This document shows positions 1 through 8,758 of a DNA stretch of 64,000 bases, in pieces. The stretch is from Paenibacillus borealis (GTDB lineage Bacteria; Bacillota; Bacilli; Paenibacillales; Paenibacillaceae), in the NCBI RefSeq assembly GCF_000758665.1, contig NZ_CP009285.1, forward strand, positions 2,728,001 through 2,792,000, given 5' to 3'. The position numbers and the translations under genes were made by a program. The notes below the pieces were generated by a model, which made no database searches, was not told the DNA's origin, and worked only from the letters and a program-made list of their open reading frames with translations. Position 1 is the first letter of the stretch, and each line of letters starts with the position of its first letter.

Positions 1-543
1 ATTATTAATCAGGAATACCAATTCAAGGGTTTAACCTACACGATCCGCTCAGCAGTTAAGGCAGATGCGAAGTCTCTGTCCGAGGTAAGGCTTCAGGTTG
101 ACGGGGAGACCGAGCATATGGACCGGGTGCCGGGAGAGGCTTTTATTGATGAAGCCGGATTTGAAGAAATTATCGGGAGGGACATGAGCCATCCGCGGAA
201 TATATGTCTGGTTGCGGAAGCGGACGGCAGAATCATTGGTTATTCCCGGTGTGAAGGACATGATCTGCAGCGGTTTAAGCACAAGGTGGAATTTGGGGTA
301 GGAGTCTTGCAACAATATTGGGGATTCGGAGTAGGGAAACATCTTCTGCAAGCGTCCATCGCCTGGGCTGACACAAACGGCATCACCAAGATGATTCTAA
401 GCGGCGTTCTGGAAACCAATGAGAAGGCGATCCAGTTGTACCAGAGCCTTGGTTTTGAAGTTGAAGGGATACTGAAGAAGGACCGTATCCTGTCAGACGG
501 CAAATATTACAGTACATATATGATGGCGAGATATACAGATTAG
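1..543 (+). CDS. GNAT family N-acetyltransferase (5' end outside window)
   Basis: GNAT enzymes transfer an acyl group from acyl-CoA to an amine. The gene begins before the window: the frame is open from base 1, and the residues encoded before the first ATG (base 118) already look like the first strand and helix of the fold (YTIRSAVKADAKSLSEVR), so that ATG is internal. About 180 residues are visible. The acyl-CoA loop is seen in YWGFGVGKHL, and the typical C-terminal block in ETNEKAIQLYQSLGFEVEG. It resembles the RimJ/RimL/SpeG-like group, but the substrate cannot be told. It is followed by a repeat array and not by another gene, so no operon partner is visible. Confidence 0.85.
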   Translation: MINQEYQFKGLTYTIRSAVKADAKSLSEVRLQVDGETEHMDRVPGEAFIDEAGFEEIIGRDMSHPRNICLVAEADGRIIGYSRCEGHDLQRFKHKVEFGVGVLQQYWGFGVGKHLLQASIAWADTNGITKMILSGVLETNEKAIQLYQSLGFEVEGILKKDRILSDGKYYSTYMMARYTD

Positions 544-742
544 GCCTGGGAGTAGAAAGGCTTGATTGTCCCCAAGAACGGCAGAGCTGCTGTTCTTTTT
601 TATTGTATAGGAAATTACGATATTCGTCAGTTGTGGATAAGCTTCTCTGGAAATTGGAGCAGGTCCGTCTGAAGGACGAATGTGTTCTTATATCCGGAAT
701 TCCACAGAATCCCCGGAAGTCGGAGGCTTGGAAAAACAAAGG

Positions 743-1140
743 CCGCCAAAAGTGGGCGACAGACAGGAATGAGGGGCAAAAGTGCCCCTGAATCCGCCAA
801 AAGTGGGCGGCAGGCGGGAATGAGGGGCAAAAGTGCCCCTGAATCAGCTGAAAGTGGGCGACAGACAGGAATGAGGGGCAAAAGTGCCCCTGAATCCGCC
901 AAAAGTGGGCGGTAGGCAGGAATGAGGGGCAAAAGTGCCCCTGAATCAGCTGAAAGTGGGCGGCAGACAGGAATGAGGGGCAAAAGTGCCTCTGAATCCG
1001 CTGAAAGTGGGCGGCAGGCAGGAATGAGGGGCAAAAGTGCCCCTGAATCCGCCAAAAGTGGGCGGCAGGCGGGAATGAGGGGCAAAAGTGCCCCTGAATC
1101 CGCCAAAAGTGGGCGGCAGACAGGAATGAGGGGTAAAAGT
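743..1140. repeat. 51-bp tandem repeat array, about 8 units
   Basis: The word GAATGAGGGG starts at 767, 818, 869, 920, 971, 1022, 1073 and 1124, an exact 51-base period. Each unit carries two hairpin-forming palindromes: GGGGCA-AAAG-TGCCCC (first copy 773-788) and CCGCC-N7-GGCGG (first full copy 794-810). The array reads as a 17-residue repeat on the plus strand, but a TAG at 913-915 breaks that frame and there is no convincing start, so I take it as a non-coding repeat. Some units vary in one palindrome (CAGCTGAAAGTGGGCGAC). The right edge meets the insertion sequence. Confidence 0.9.
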
Positions 1141-1169
1141 GGACTTCTGTCAAGAAAGTAGACGTGGAA

Positions 1170-2000
1170 CTAAGAGATTTCCCGCTTAAATCTCGCTGCA
1201 AACTGAATGGGGGATACGTAACCCAGGGCACCATGGATTCGTTTACGGTTGTAGAAAAATTCAATGTACTGGTAGATGGCATCATAGGTCTGCTTCTTCG
1301 TTTTAAATCGAGTCCAGTACACCAACTCTTTTTTCAAGAGGCTGTGAAAAGATTCGATACAGGCGTTATCATAACAGTTCCCTTTGCGGCTCATACTTGC
1401 GGTCATCTGGTAGTTCTTCAGGCGTTCCCGGTAATCCGCAGAGGCATATTGTGAGCCCCGATCTGAATGGTGAATCAAGCCCTTCCCAGGACGTTTCGCC
1501 TTGTAGGCCACGTCTAGGGCGCCTTGTACGAGGTCTGTGGTCATCCGGTCGCTGAGCCGCCAGCCTACAATTTCTCGGGTGCACAGGTCCAGCACGCTCG
1601 CCAAATACATCCGCCCTTCCTGGCAGGGAATGTAGGTAATATCCGCCACCCATGCCCGGTTTGGCTCTTCGGTGTGGAATTGCTGGTTCAGCAGGTTAGG
1701 GGCAATAGGCAAAGGATGGTTAGAGTCGGTCGTGTGTACGCGAAACCTCTTTGCGACACACGAGCGCAGACCCAGCTCTCTCATGTATATTCCTACCGTG
1801 CGTTCACTCACCTTGTGCCCTTCACGCTGCAGGAGAATCGTGATTTTGGGGCTACCGTAACGGCTGTGGGAGTCGTTAAAATGATAGGCAATCCGCTGGA
1901 GCAGCAACGCTTTGCGGGTGGCTTGAGGGCTGGGCTTTGCTGTTCTCCATTTGTAATAACCGCTCCGTGATACCTGAAAGACGTTGCACATCTTCTCCAC
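1170..2000 (-). CDS. IS3-family transposase OrfB (DDE integrase domain)
   Basis: This is the catalytic subunit of the IS3 transposase, which cuts and joins the element ends. The first 100 residues carry an HTH_21-type segment (VSRSGYYKW and SRYGSPKITILLQREGHKVS). The catalytic triad is intact: D in WVADITYI, D in IHHSDRGSQYAS, E in NACIESFHSLLKKE. The open frame continues upstream of the ATG at 2000 to the slippery site near 2075, so the product is probably made mainly as an OrfAB fusion by -1 frameshift, as is usual in this family. All key residues are present, so the element may still be active. Confidence 0.92.
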   Translation of the reverse strand: MEKMCNVFQVSRSGYYKWRTAKPSPQATRKALLLQRIAYHFNDSHSRYGSPKITILLQREGHKVSERTVGIYMRELGLRSCVAKRFRVHTTDSNHPLPIAPNLLNQQFHTEEPNRAWVADITYIPCQEGRMYLASVLDLCTREIVGWRLSDRMTTDLVQGALDVAYKAKRPGKGLIHHSDRGSQYASADYRERLKNYQMTASMSRKGNCYDNACIESFHSLLKKELVYWTRFKTKKQTYDAIYQYIEFFYNRKRIHGALGYVSPIQFAARFKREIS

Positions 2001-2038
2001 GGGGAACTCGGAGCGATGATCTTCAATACACTGAAATC

Positions 2039-2335
2039 TCAGTTCTTTGGATTGCTGAAGATGTGCACTGCTTTTTTTAGGATGGCCATTTCCTCCGTCA
2101 GGTCCGCCAACTGTTGATCGCGCTCTTTGAGTTGACGTTCAAGCTCTCTAACTTTTTCAGAGCTGGCTACGGGCTCACTCTGAAACTGCCGGTACTTCCC
2201 TAACCATCGATGAAGGGTTTTGGCGGGGACGTCCAGCTCCAAGGCCAGCTCCGCCACCGTCTTGGTCTGCTCTTGGATATACTGCACCGTCTGCCGCTTA
2301 AACTCTTCATTATAGCTCTTTCGGATTCCACTCAT
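2039..2335 (-). CDS. IS3-family transposase OrfA (HTH, leucine zipper)
   Basis: OrfA recognises the element ends and serves as the N-terminal part of the OrfAB fusion. The 98-residue product has a helix-turn-helix (TVAELALELDVPAKTLHRWL) followed by a leucine-zipper-like coiled coil (VRELERQLKERDQQLADLTE), the standard OrfA plan. It ends with the ILKKAVHIF segment over an A7 run. A ribosome binding site (GAGGTG on the minus strand, complement of bases 2340-2346) precedes the ATG at 2335. The frame differs from orfB by -1, as expected for programmed frameshifting. Confidence 0.92.
   Translation of the reverse strand: MSGIRKSYNEEFKRQTVQYIQEQTKTVAELALELDVPAKTLHRWLGKYRQFQSEPVASSEKVRELERQLKERDQQLADLTEEMAILKKAVHIFSNPKN
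2072..2078 (-). other. Probable -1 ribosomal frameshift site (A7 run) of the IS3 element
   Basis: On the minus strand the end of orfA reads CTA AAA AAA GCA. Slipping back one base on the A7 run continues into the orfB frame (SSAHLQQSKELRF, then EFPVEKMCNVF), which is the usual continuation of IS3 OrfAB proteins. The orfA codon phase and the orfB phase differ by exactly -1. Confidence 0.75.
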
Positions 2336-2508
2336 GTGGACACCTCCTCGTTGATCTTATTATCTCTAGTCTCTTAACCGGTGTCCACGATTAATACTAA
2401 CAGCAAAGTAACCCTGATTTTACCGGAGGCTGCCCCAAACAAAGCAGTCAGAATAGAGCAATGTGAGATGGGCTTAAAATCTACATCAGCTATATAGCTC
2501 GGGCCGAT

Positions 2509-2535
2509 TCACCCGTTAGGGTGATTTCGTTATTT
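2509..2535 (+). terminator. Small hairpin with T-rich tail
   Basis: TCACCC-GTTA-GGGTGA at 2509-2524 is followed by TTTCGTTATTT. The stem is only six base pairs. It may end transcription entering from the IS side before the tetR promoter. The rest of 2389-2560 shows no gene. Confidence 0.4.
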
Positions 2536-2563
2536 GTCTCGGGTATCTGAGCCTTTGTTTCTA

Positions 2564-2592
2564 TTTACAAACCGATGGTCGGTATGTATAAT
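2564..2592 (+). promoter_or_regulatory. Sigma-A promoter with TetR operator in the spacer
   Basis: A -35 box TTTACA (2564-2569) and a perfect -10 box TATAAT (2587-2592) are 17 bases apart. The spacer holds a palindrome ACCGA-TGG-TCGGT (2571-2583), the kind of short palindrome bound by TetR-family repressors at their own promoters. Repressor bound here would exclude RNA polymerase, so self-repression of the tetR-doxX pair is likely. Confidence 0.8.
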
Positions 2593-2641
2593 CGTGATAA
2601 ATTACAGTATAGTCAAAGCCGGACAGAAGAGGAGAATAACC

Positions 2642-3235
2642 ATGAAGAACTCAGACCGCCGGAAGCAGACCATCCGGCAACTGCTGGAGGCGACCAAGGA
2701 ATTATTGCGGGACAAAGGCTGTCATGCGATCACTTTAAAGGATATCATGGAGCAATCGCAATTATCGAAGGGTGCGATATTTCATTATGTAAAAAGTAAG
2801 GATGAGATTTTTGCCTGGGTGCTGGAGGAGCGGCTTGAAGCTGTTAATGAACATTTTGAGGAAGAAGTGGCAGGCAGCCTTAACAAAACATTCGACGGGC
2901 CAATGCTGGCCATCTCCAGGAGTCTTGCAGGATTGGAAGACAGTCATGAAGCGACCAATAAAGTTCTTCTATACTTGCTGGGCAAGGAGAATGAACCGGC
3001 GGTAGCGCAAGCGCTTGAGCATTTTCATAAGCGGTCGGTTTCCGTCTCCAGGCAGTGGATTACAACGGGTCAAAAGCATGGGGTGATCAAAGAAAACGTG
3101 AACCCTGATGAGACGGCGGAGTTGTTTGTCCTGCTGTCACTGGGTCTGCGTGTGCGGGCATCCCTGCGTCCATCATCTGAGTCTGTTTCAGCGAAAGAGG
3201 TATCGGACTTTATGGCCGGAATTCTGAAAAAATAA
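2642..3235 (+). CDS. TetR/AcrR family transcriptional regulator
   Basis: A one-component repressor of about 197 residues. The N-terminal HTH is clear (ITLKDIMEQSQLSKGAIFHY, with the usual GxxYxHF-like turn written GAIFHYVKSKDEIF), and the C-terminal part is the helical ligand domain, whose ligand is unknown. The frame is open from 2534, but I place the start at the ATG at 2642 because it has a good ribosome binding site (AGAGGAG, 2628-2635) and gives the standard TetR N-terminus (MKNSDRRKQTIRQLLE); the longer version would begin before the promoter. A DoxX-like membrane protein gene follows 20 bases downstream and is its likely target. Confidence 0.9.
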   Translation: MKNSDRRKQTIRQLLEATKELLRDKGCHAITLKDIMEQSQLSKGAIFHYVKSKDEIFAWVLEERLEAVNEHFEEEVAGSLNKTFDGPMLAISRSLAGLEDSHEATNKVLLYLLGKENEPAVAQALEHFHKRSVSVSRQWITTGQKHGVIKENVNPDETAELFVLLSLGLRVRASLRPSSESVSAKEVSDFMAGILKK

Positions 3236-3255
3236 AGTTAAGGGGGGATTATAAA

Positions 3256-3702
3256 ATGATTCCTTTTATAGCGCTCATCTTATCCTTTTTGCTGTTTCGG
3301 GTGGTTGGTCTCCTGGGCGTGACTTATTGGAATGACTGGCATACCTCCATTCAATGGGCAGTCTCCATTATGCTGCTATTAGGTGCTTCTGCTCATTGGG
3401 GACGGCGCCGGTCTGATTTGGTAAGAATGGTGCCGCCTGCTTTTCCGCAGAAAGAATGGATGGTGACGGTTACCGGGATCTTGGAAATTGCTGGAGCTAT
3501 CGGCATCCTGCTGCCCGCTTTCTCACCAATTGCTTCTGTGTGCCTCGTTTTGCTTCTTATCGCAATGCTCCCCGCCAATATTTATGCCGCCCGCAACAAG
3601 TTGACAATCGGCGGTAAGCCAGTGCCGAAAATGCCGGTGCGCATAGGGCTACAGCTCGTTTTTATCACTGCGGTCCTTTTCGCTTCCCCGCTATTCTGGT
3701 AG
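3256..3702 (+). CDS. DoxX-like family membrane protein
   Basis: A 148-residue protein with four predicted membrane segments (near residues 3-22, 30-48, 70-100, 125-146) and the WxxxxxKxxxxxEixgaigLl-type pattern of DoxX-like proteins (ILEIAGAIGILLPAF). The molecular role of this family is poorly defined; members are often controlled by an adjacent TetR and linked to thiol or solvent stress. It has a strong ribosome binding site (AAGGGGGG) and shares the tetR promoter. A terminator follows about 100 bases after the stop. Confidence 0.75.
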   Translation: MIPFIALILSFLLFRVVGLLGVTYWNDWHTSIQWAVSIMLLLGASAHWGRRRSDLVRMVPPAFPQKEWMVTVTGILEIAGAIGILLPAFSPIASVCLVLLLIAMLPANIYAARNKLTIGGKPVPKMPVRIGLQLVFITAVLFASPLFW

Positions 3703-3801
3703 CATAATTTCCCACTCAGCCGAACTGTTTATGGATTATGAGCGCAATGAATTCGTGTAGGCGTAACATTCGAAATACAGCCGGAATAGAACAACAATTG
3801 T

Positions 3802-3832
3802 GCATGTGAGCGAAAGCTCCATGCGTTTTTTA
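3802..3832 (+). terminator. Rho-independent terminator after tetR-doxX
   Basis: GCATGTGAGC-GAAA-GCTCCATGC (3802-3824) with one internal T/C mismatch is followed by a run of T. The GAAA tetraloop adds stability. The rest of 3703-4015 is AT-rich, shows no gene, and presumably holds the promoter of the next gene. Confidence 0.85.
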
Positions 3833-4015
3833 TTTAGACATTTTTTTTAGAAAAAACAGAACATTTTCGTTTTTTCGGGACATTTACCCCATTTAGGTCC
3901 TGGTGAATCGGTTTTTGTCGAGAATTGTTAAGAGTTTGTTTAGAGCTGTCTGATAAAATGGACCGCAGATATGAAAATTTCTATGTGTAATTAATGAATA
4001 AGGGGGATCGATACA

Positions 4016-7000
4016 TTGTTTATGGGCAGGGGATTAAAAAAGTATTTCTCGTTGTTACTCGTGATCAGTTTAGTTTGGACCGGAGCCTTTCCCGTATATG
4101 CTGGTTCAACAGATACAGATCCGGCAAACTGGGTTGGTCTCAATCCCGCGCCAAGCGGTGCTAATTTAAATGCAGTAACTGCAGGCGTCGAAATTGTAAT
4201 GGTGGGTGAAGAAGGAAGTATTGGTTCGTTAAGCGCCATGTCCTGGACAGACCGTATTTCAGGTGTGGCAGATGACTTGAACGCTATTATTTACAGGGAC
4301 CCGGCCAATGATTATGTTGCTGTAGGCGACAATGGAACAGTCCTAACGTCTACGGATACTGTGGACTGGACACCCCGAGTCACGGACACTGAAAATAACT
4401 TGAATGCCATCGCCTACGACGGCGAAGACAAATTGGTCGCAGTCGGCGATGCTGGCAGCATAATTACTTCGGATGACGGCGGCGTCACTTGGGGCACATC
4501 CGTCTCAGATGTTAGTGTGAAACTGACCGGTATTGCCTATGGCAACAACAAGTTTGTAGCGGTTGGTGATAATGCTACAGTCTTAACCTCTACGGATGGA
4601 ACGGTATGGGAAAAGGTAACACGCAAAACAACCAGCAGCTTGAACGGGATCACCTTTGGCGGCGGACTATTCGTAGCGGTCGGTGCGTCCGGAATCATTA
4701 TTACCTCTCCAGAGAGTTCGCGGGGCGCGGAGAAGACCCCTGTTCCGAATGTAAATCTGAATGGAGTTGCTTTCGGAAACGGTGTATTTATGGCCGCAGG
4801 AGAGGGCGGGAAGGTGCTGTCCACTAGTGACATGGGGCAGACTTGGAACCCTGAGGCTACAGGCACGACTGCTAAACTTAACGGTATCGGATTCATTCAG
4901 ATTTATAACCGCTTTATTGCAGTGGGTGACTCCGGTGTGATGATTGTTTCCGATTTTATTCTCAACATTCCGCGGGTTATGAGTCTGACTCCAGGGAATG
5001 CTGAGACCGATGTAGACATCAATGCAGATCTGGTTTTGACCTTCACTCAGAAAATGACGGCAGCCAGTCAAGTAGCTGGCATTAAAATATTCAAAGCTGC
5101 GGATCTGTCCACTCCGGTTGAAACCATTCCGGCGGAAGACAGCAGGGTAACGGTAGATAATAATACCGTAACCATTAATCCGGATCAGGATCTGAATAAA
5201 GGTACTGAATATGTCGTTACAATGGACGCAAATGCTTTCGTCAATGAGAGCGGAAATGGAAATGCAGAAATTGCAGCTGGTGACTGGAGCTTTACGACAG
5301 TTGCTGATGTAGATACGATAGCTCCAACCGTAAGCGAGTATTCCCCTGAACCGGGTGAAACAGGAGTATCTATTGACACGGATCTGACGCTTACATTCGA
5401 TGAACCTGTAACGAAGGAGACCGGCAGCATTCTGATTTACAGCAGTGATGACAGCGATGTTCCGGAGCAGGTCATTCCTGTTAGTTCTGATAACGTAGTG
5501 GTCAATGGCAGTGTGGTTTCTATTAAACTTTTTTCCTTATTGAAACACAGTAAAAGTTACTACGTGAAAATCGGGGACGGAGCATTCAAAGATCCGGCAG
5601 ACAACTATTATGCCGGCATCACAGACAATGACACCTGGCAGTTCACAACAGCTGATGCGCCTGATACAACACCACCGGTGGTGAGCGCCTATTCCCCTAA
5701 GGACGGGGCAACGGAGGTAGCCACTGGCACCAACCTGACCCTTACTTTCAGTGAGGATGTAATGAAAGGTGAAGGCGGCATTGAGATTTACAGCAGTGCT
5801 GCGAACAGCAATGACCCGGCAGTAACGATTCTTGTCGATTCCGACAGTGTCACAATTGATGGCAACGTAGTAACGATCAATCCGGAGGATGACCTGGATT
5901 ACAGTACAAGCTACTATGTACAAATTACGAACGGTACATTTAGCGATATGTCCGGCAACTATTATGCCGGCATCACGAACAATACAACCTGGCGGTTTAC
6001 AACAACCAGCCGACCAGATACGACGGCGCCAATCGTAAGCACATACTCGCCCGTGAACGGGGCTACAGATGTAGCTATTGGAGCTAACCTGGAGCTTACT
6101 TTCAGCGAGAATGTAACGGCGGGGGAAGGCAGCATTGTGATCTATGACAGTGCGACTGACCAACCGGCAGCTACGATATCAGCTCAGGACATAAGAATCC
6201 TGAATCATGTAGCGACGATTGATCCGGCTGCCAATCTGGAGTATGGTACAAGTTACTATGTTCTGATTGCGGCAGATACATTCCAAGATACATCCGGCAA
6301 CTACTATGCCGGCATCTCTGACAGCACAACCTGGCAGTTTACAACCATTACTGCGCCTGATACAACCGCACCAATATTAAATGCTTATACGCCTATCAAT
6401 GGGGCAACTGGTGTAGCGACAGATGCCAACCTGACCCTTACCTTCAGCGAGAATGTAACGGCAGGGGAAGGCAATATTGTGATTTATAATAGTGCGAATA
6501 ATGCACCGGCAGCTACGATTTCTGCGGCTTCCGGGAATGTAACCATCCTGAATCATGTAGTGACGATTAATCCGGCTGACGATCTGAAGTACAGCACAAG
6601 TTACTATGTACGGATTGGTAACGGAGCATTCCAAGATACAGCAGGCAACAGCTATGCCGGTATCGCAGACAGCACCACCTGGCGCTTCACAACAACCGAT
6701 GTGCCGGATAGAACCTCGCCAACGGTGATTACGTATTCGCCGGAGCCTTGGGCAACAGAAGTTGCCGTTAACGCGAATCTGGTTCTTACCTTCAGCGAGA
6801 ATGTGACGGCGGCGGCCGGGAATATTGAGATTTTCAAAAGCACAGATGAAATTCATCCGGTAGTAACGATTCCTGCCGCTTCCGGCAATGTCTCGGTTGA
6901 GGGCAGGGTAGTAACGATTAATCCGGCTGACAATCTGGAGCAGGGTACAAGCTACTTTGTACGTATTACAGAAGGCGCATTTATAGATGCCGCAGGCAAC

Positions 7001-8749
7001 AGCTATGCCGGGATTGCAGGCATCACAGCCTGGCGGTTTGTGACAACCAGCGGGCCTGATACAGAAGCGCCGCTAGTGACAGCTTATAGTCCGGCAGACA
7101 ATGCAACCAATGTAGCCACAGCGGCTGCGCTCACACTGACCTTCAATGAGAATGTATTAGCCGGCGATGCCAATATTGATATTGTGAATGCGGCGGATGA
7201 TGTGATCGTAACGACGATTAAAGCGGGGAACCAGGCGCTTGTCACCATTACGAACGCTACCGTCAGCATTAATACAAGCGGTCAATTGAAGCAAGGTGCC
7301 AGCTATTATGTGCTGATTCACCCGGGTGCCTTTACAGATGAGTCAGGTAACAGCTATGCGGGGATTGCGGATAAAACAGTCTGGAACTTCTCAACCGTTC
7401 CAGTACCTGTCACGCCAACACAACCTCCAGCATCGGGTTCTGGAGGTTCTGGAGGAGCGGCTCCTGCAGCAACACCGGGCCCACAGACAGAAACCATTAA
7501 TGCGAACGTTGAAAACGGTGCAACCCAAGGCTCAAATGTATCCTCCGTTATCATTAGCCGTACCAAAGATGCAAACGGTGTGAAAAGTGATGCTATTACG
7601 TTCGCATTGGATCAGGCGCTCAGAGCGATCAGTGAGCTCAAGGCTGCCGGATCCAATATTGCCAGAATTATCGTTCCTGATGCAAGTGATGAGGTTGCAG
7701 AAACCAGACTGACCATTCCTGCAGCTTCCAGCAAGGAATTGGCCGATAATCAGATCAGTCTGGACATCTTCACAGTTAATGCTGAAGTGAAGGTGCCGGG
7801 CAGCTCACTGGCTGGATTTGGTGCAGATATTTATTTCAACCTGGTACCCTTAAAAACACCGCAGCAGAGTGCAGATGCTGAAGCTCGTGCAAAAGCGCAG
7901 GTTCAAAGTGCTTCCGGCGCTGGGTCGGTCACGCTGGTGGGCCGTCCGGTAACGATTAACACTAACCTGCAGAGCCGTCCGATTACGCTGGTGTTGCCGA
8001 TTAACAACACTTCGTTAACTACGGAGCAGCTGCAGGCGCTAACGGTCTTCATTGAGCATAGCGACGGCACCAAAGAGCTGGTCAAGGGTGAAATTGTACC
8101 CTTCGGCCAAACCGGGAAATCCGGAATTCAATTCAGTGTCAATAAATTCAGTACATTTACAGTTGTTCTTGCACAAGACCCTGCGGTACAGGTGAAGGCT
8201 TATATGACAGGTTATGCCGATGGCACCTTCAAACCGGGGAACAGCATCACCCGGGCAGAAGCTGCCAGCATCATTGCCCGCACCTTCAGCCAATCAGCAG
8301 TTACTTCCGGCGAATCTTACTCTGATGTCGCTGCCGGACACTGGGCAGCAAGCGCAATCGATCAAGTGACCAGAAGCGGCATCATGAAGGGGTATGGGGA
8401 CGGCAGCTTTAAGCCTAACCAAACGATTACAAGAGCTGAAATGGCGACCATTCTATCCCGCTTGATTCCAAGTGCTCAGGGAAATGCGGCCAGCTTCAGC
8501 GATATTACCGGTCACTGGGCACAGGCAGCCGTTGAAATGACCTCCAAAGCGGGCATTATTACCGGCTACGAAAATGGCACCTTCCGTCCAAACCAAACAT
8601 TAACCCGTGCGGAAGCAGTAACCATTGTCAACCGTGCCCTTGGTATCGCTCCGCTGGCCAGTGCGGTACAGCAATGGACGGATGTCCCGGCGCAGTATTG
8701 GGCATTCGGCAGCATTCAAGCAGCATCTGTGGATCACACTGCAGAATAA
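4016..8749 (+). CDS. S-layer-anchored protein: propeller repeats, seven Ig-like domains, SLH domains
   Basis: A 1577-residue secreted wall protein. A signal peptide (about residues 1-30, ending PVYA) is followed by seven propeller-type repeats (about 35-320; LNGIxFGxGxFVAVGDxGxxxTS), then seven SbsA-type Big_5 Ig-like domains (about 320-1130; APxVxxYSPxNGATxVAxxxNLTLTFSENV). Next come a Gly/Ser/Pro linker (near 1140), a 230-residue domain I do not recognise, and three SLH motifs (from about 1390; TGYADGTFKPGNSITRAEAA and two more) that bind pyruvylated wall polymer. The start is TTG at 4016, nine bases after AGGGGG; the in-frame ATG at 4022 is too far from it. The third SLH motif ends abruptly (VDHTAE), so the C-terminus may be slightly truncated. 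Ligand or substrate unknown. Confidence 0.92.
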   Translation: MFMGRGLKKYFSLLLVISLVWTGAFPVYAGSTDTDPANWVGLNPAPSGANLNAVTAGVEIVMVGEEGSIGSLSAMSWTDRISGVADDLNAIIYRDPANDYVAVGDNGTVLTSTDTVDWTPRVTDTENNLNAIAYDGEDKLVAVGDAGSIITSDDGGVTWGTSVSDVSVKLTGIAYGNNKFVAVGDNATVLTSTDGTVWEKVTRKTTSSLNGITFGGGLFVAVGASGIIITSPESSRGAEKTPVPNVNLNGVAFGNGVFMAAGEGGKVLSTSDMGQTWNPEATGTTAKLNGIGFIQIYNRFIAVGDSGVMIVSDFILNIPRVMSLTPGNAETDVDINADLVLTFTQKMTAASQVAGIKIFKAADLSTPVETIPAEDSRVTVDNNTVTINPDQDLNKGTEYVVTMDANAFVNESGNGNAEIAAGDWSFTTVADVDTIAPTVSEYSPEPGETGVSIDTDLTLTFDEPVTKETGSILIYSSDDSDVPEQVIPVSSDNVVVNGSVVSIKLFSLLKHSKSYYVKIGDGAFKDPADNYYAGITDNDTWQFTTADAPDTTPPVVSAYSPKDGATEVATGTNLTLTFSEDVMKGEGGIEIYSSAANSNDPAVTILVDSDSVTIDGNVVTINPEDDLDYSTSYYVQITNGTFSDMSGNYYAGITNNTTWRFTTTSRPDTTAPIVSTYSPVNGATDVAIGANLELTFSENVTAGEGSIVIYDSATDQPAATISAQDIRILNHVATIDPAANLEYGTSYYVLIAADTFQDTSGNYYAGISDSTTWQFTTITAPDTTAPILNAYTPINGATGVATDANLTLTFSENVTAGEGNIVIYNSANNAPAATISAASGNVTILNHVVTINPADDLKYSTSYYVRIGNGAFQDTAGNSYAGIADSTTWRFTTTDVPDRTSPTVITYSPEPWATEVAVNANLVLTFSENVTAAAGNIEIFKSTDEIHPVVTIPAASGNVSVEGRVVTINPADNLEQGTSYFVRITEGAFIDAAGNSYAGIAGITAWRFVTTSGPDTEAPLVTAYSPADNATNVATAAALTLTFNENVLAGDANIDIVNAADDVIVTTIKAGNQALVTITNATVSINTSGQLKQGASYYVLIHPGAFTDESGNSYAGIADKTVWNFSTVPVPVTPTQPPASGSGGSGGAAPAATPGPQTETINANVENGATQGSNVSSVIISRTKDANGVKSDAITFALDQALRAISELKAAGSNIARIIVPDASDEVAETRLTIPAASSKELADNQISLDIFTVNAEVKVPGSSLAGFGADIYFNLVPLKTPQQSADAEARAKAQVQSASGAGSVTLVGRPVTINTNLQSRPITLVLPINNTSLTTEQLQALTVFIEHSDGTKELVKGEIVPFGQTGKSGIQFSVNKFSTFTVVLAQDPAVQVKAYMTGYADGTFKPGNSITRAEAASIIARTFSQSAVTSGESYSDVAAGHWAASAIDQVTRSGIMKGYGDGSFKPNQTITRAEMATILSRLIPSAQGNAASFSDITGHWAQAAVEMTSKAGIITGYENGTFRPNQTLTRAEAVTIVNRALGIAPLASAVQQWTDVPAQYWAFGSIQAASVDHTAE

Positions 8750-8758
8750 TCACTACAC

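Larger units (their letters stand above)
1139..2388 (-). mobile_element. IS3-family insertion sequence, IS150-like layout, intact orfA/orfB
   Basis: The element carries orfA and orfB on the minus strand in the usual IS3 order with a -1 frameshift between them. Its ends are imperfect inverted repeats: the left end begins TGGACTTCTGTCAAGAAAG at 1140, and the right end, read from 2387 inward, begins TGGACACCGGTTAAGAGAC; about 17 of the first 24 positions agree. Length is about 1250 bases, normal for the family. The flanks (AAAAG on the left, CGATT on the right) show no target duplication, so the insertion has probably been rearranged on one side. It sits exactly at the edge of the 51-bp array. 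Confidence 0.88.

Noticed and set aside
118..543. GNAT gene starting at the ATG at 118
   Set aside because: Upstream in-frame residues already match the family N-terminus and the frame is open to base 1.
743..1140. CRISPR array
   Set aside because: The 51-base units are similar over their full length; there are no unique spacers, and no cas genes are in the window.
682..1161. Two plus-strand frames that encode MRGKSAPESAKSGRQ-type repeats, and minus-strand frames over the same region
   Set aside because: They come from the 51-base repeat, whose length is divisible by three so several frames stay open by chance; a TAG separates the two plus frames and no real start signal is present.
383..1285. 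Minus-strand 300-codon frame across the GNAT end, the array and the IS end
   Set aside because: It crosses three unrelated features and has only repeat-derived composition.
2388..2460. Right flank of the IS as the end of a second insertion sequence (GGCTGCCCC word)
   Set aside because: Only a short suggestive end is present, with no matching inverted end or transposase, so it is not listed as an element.
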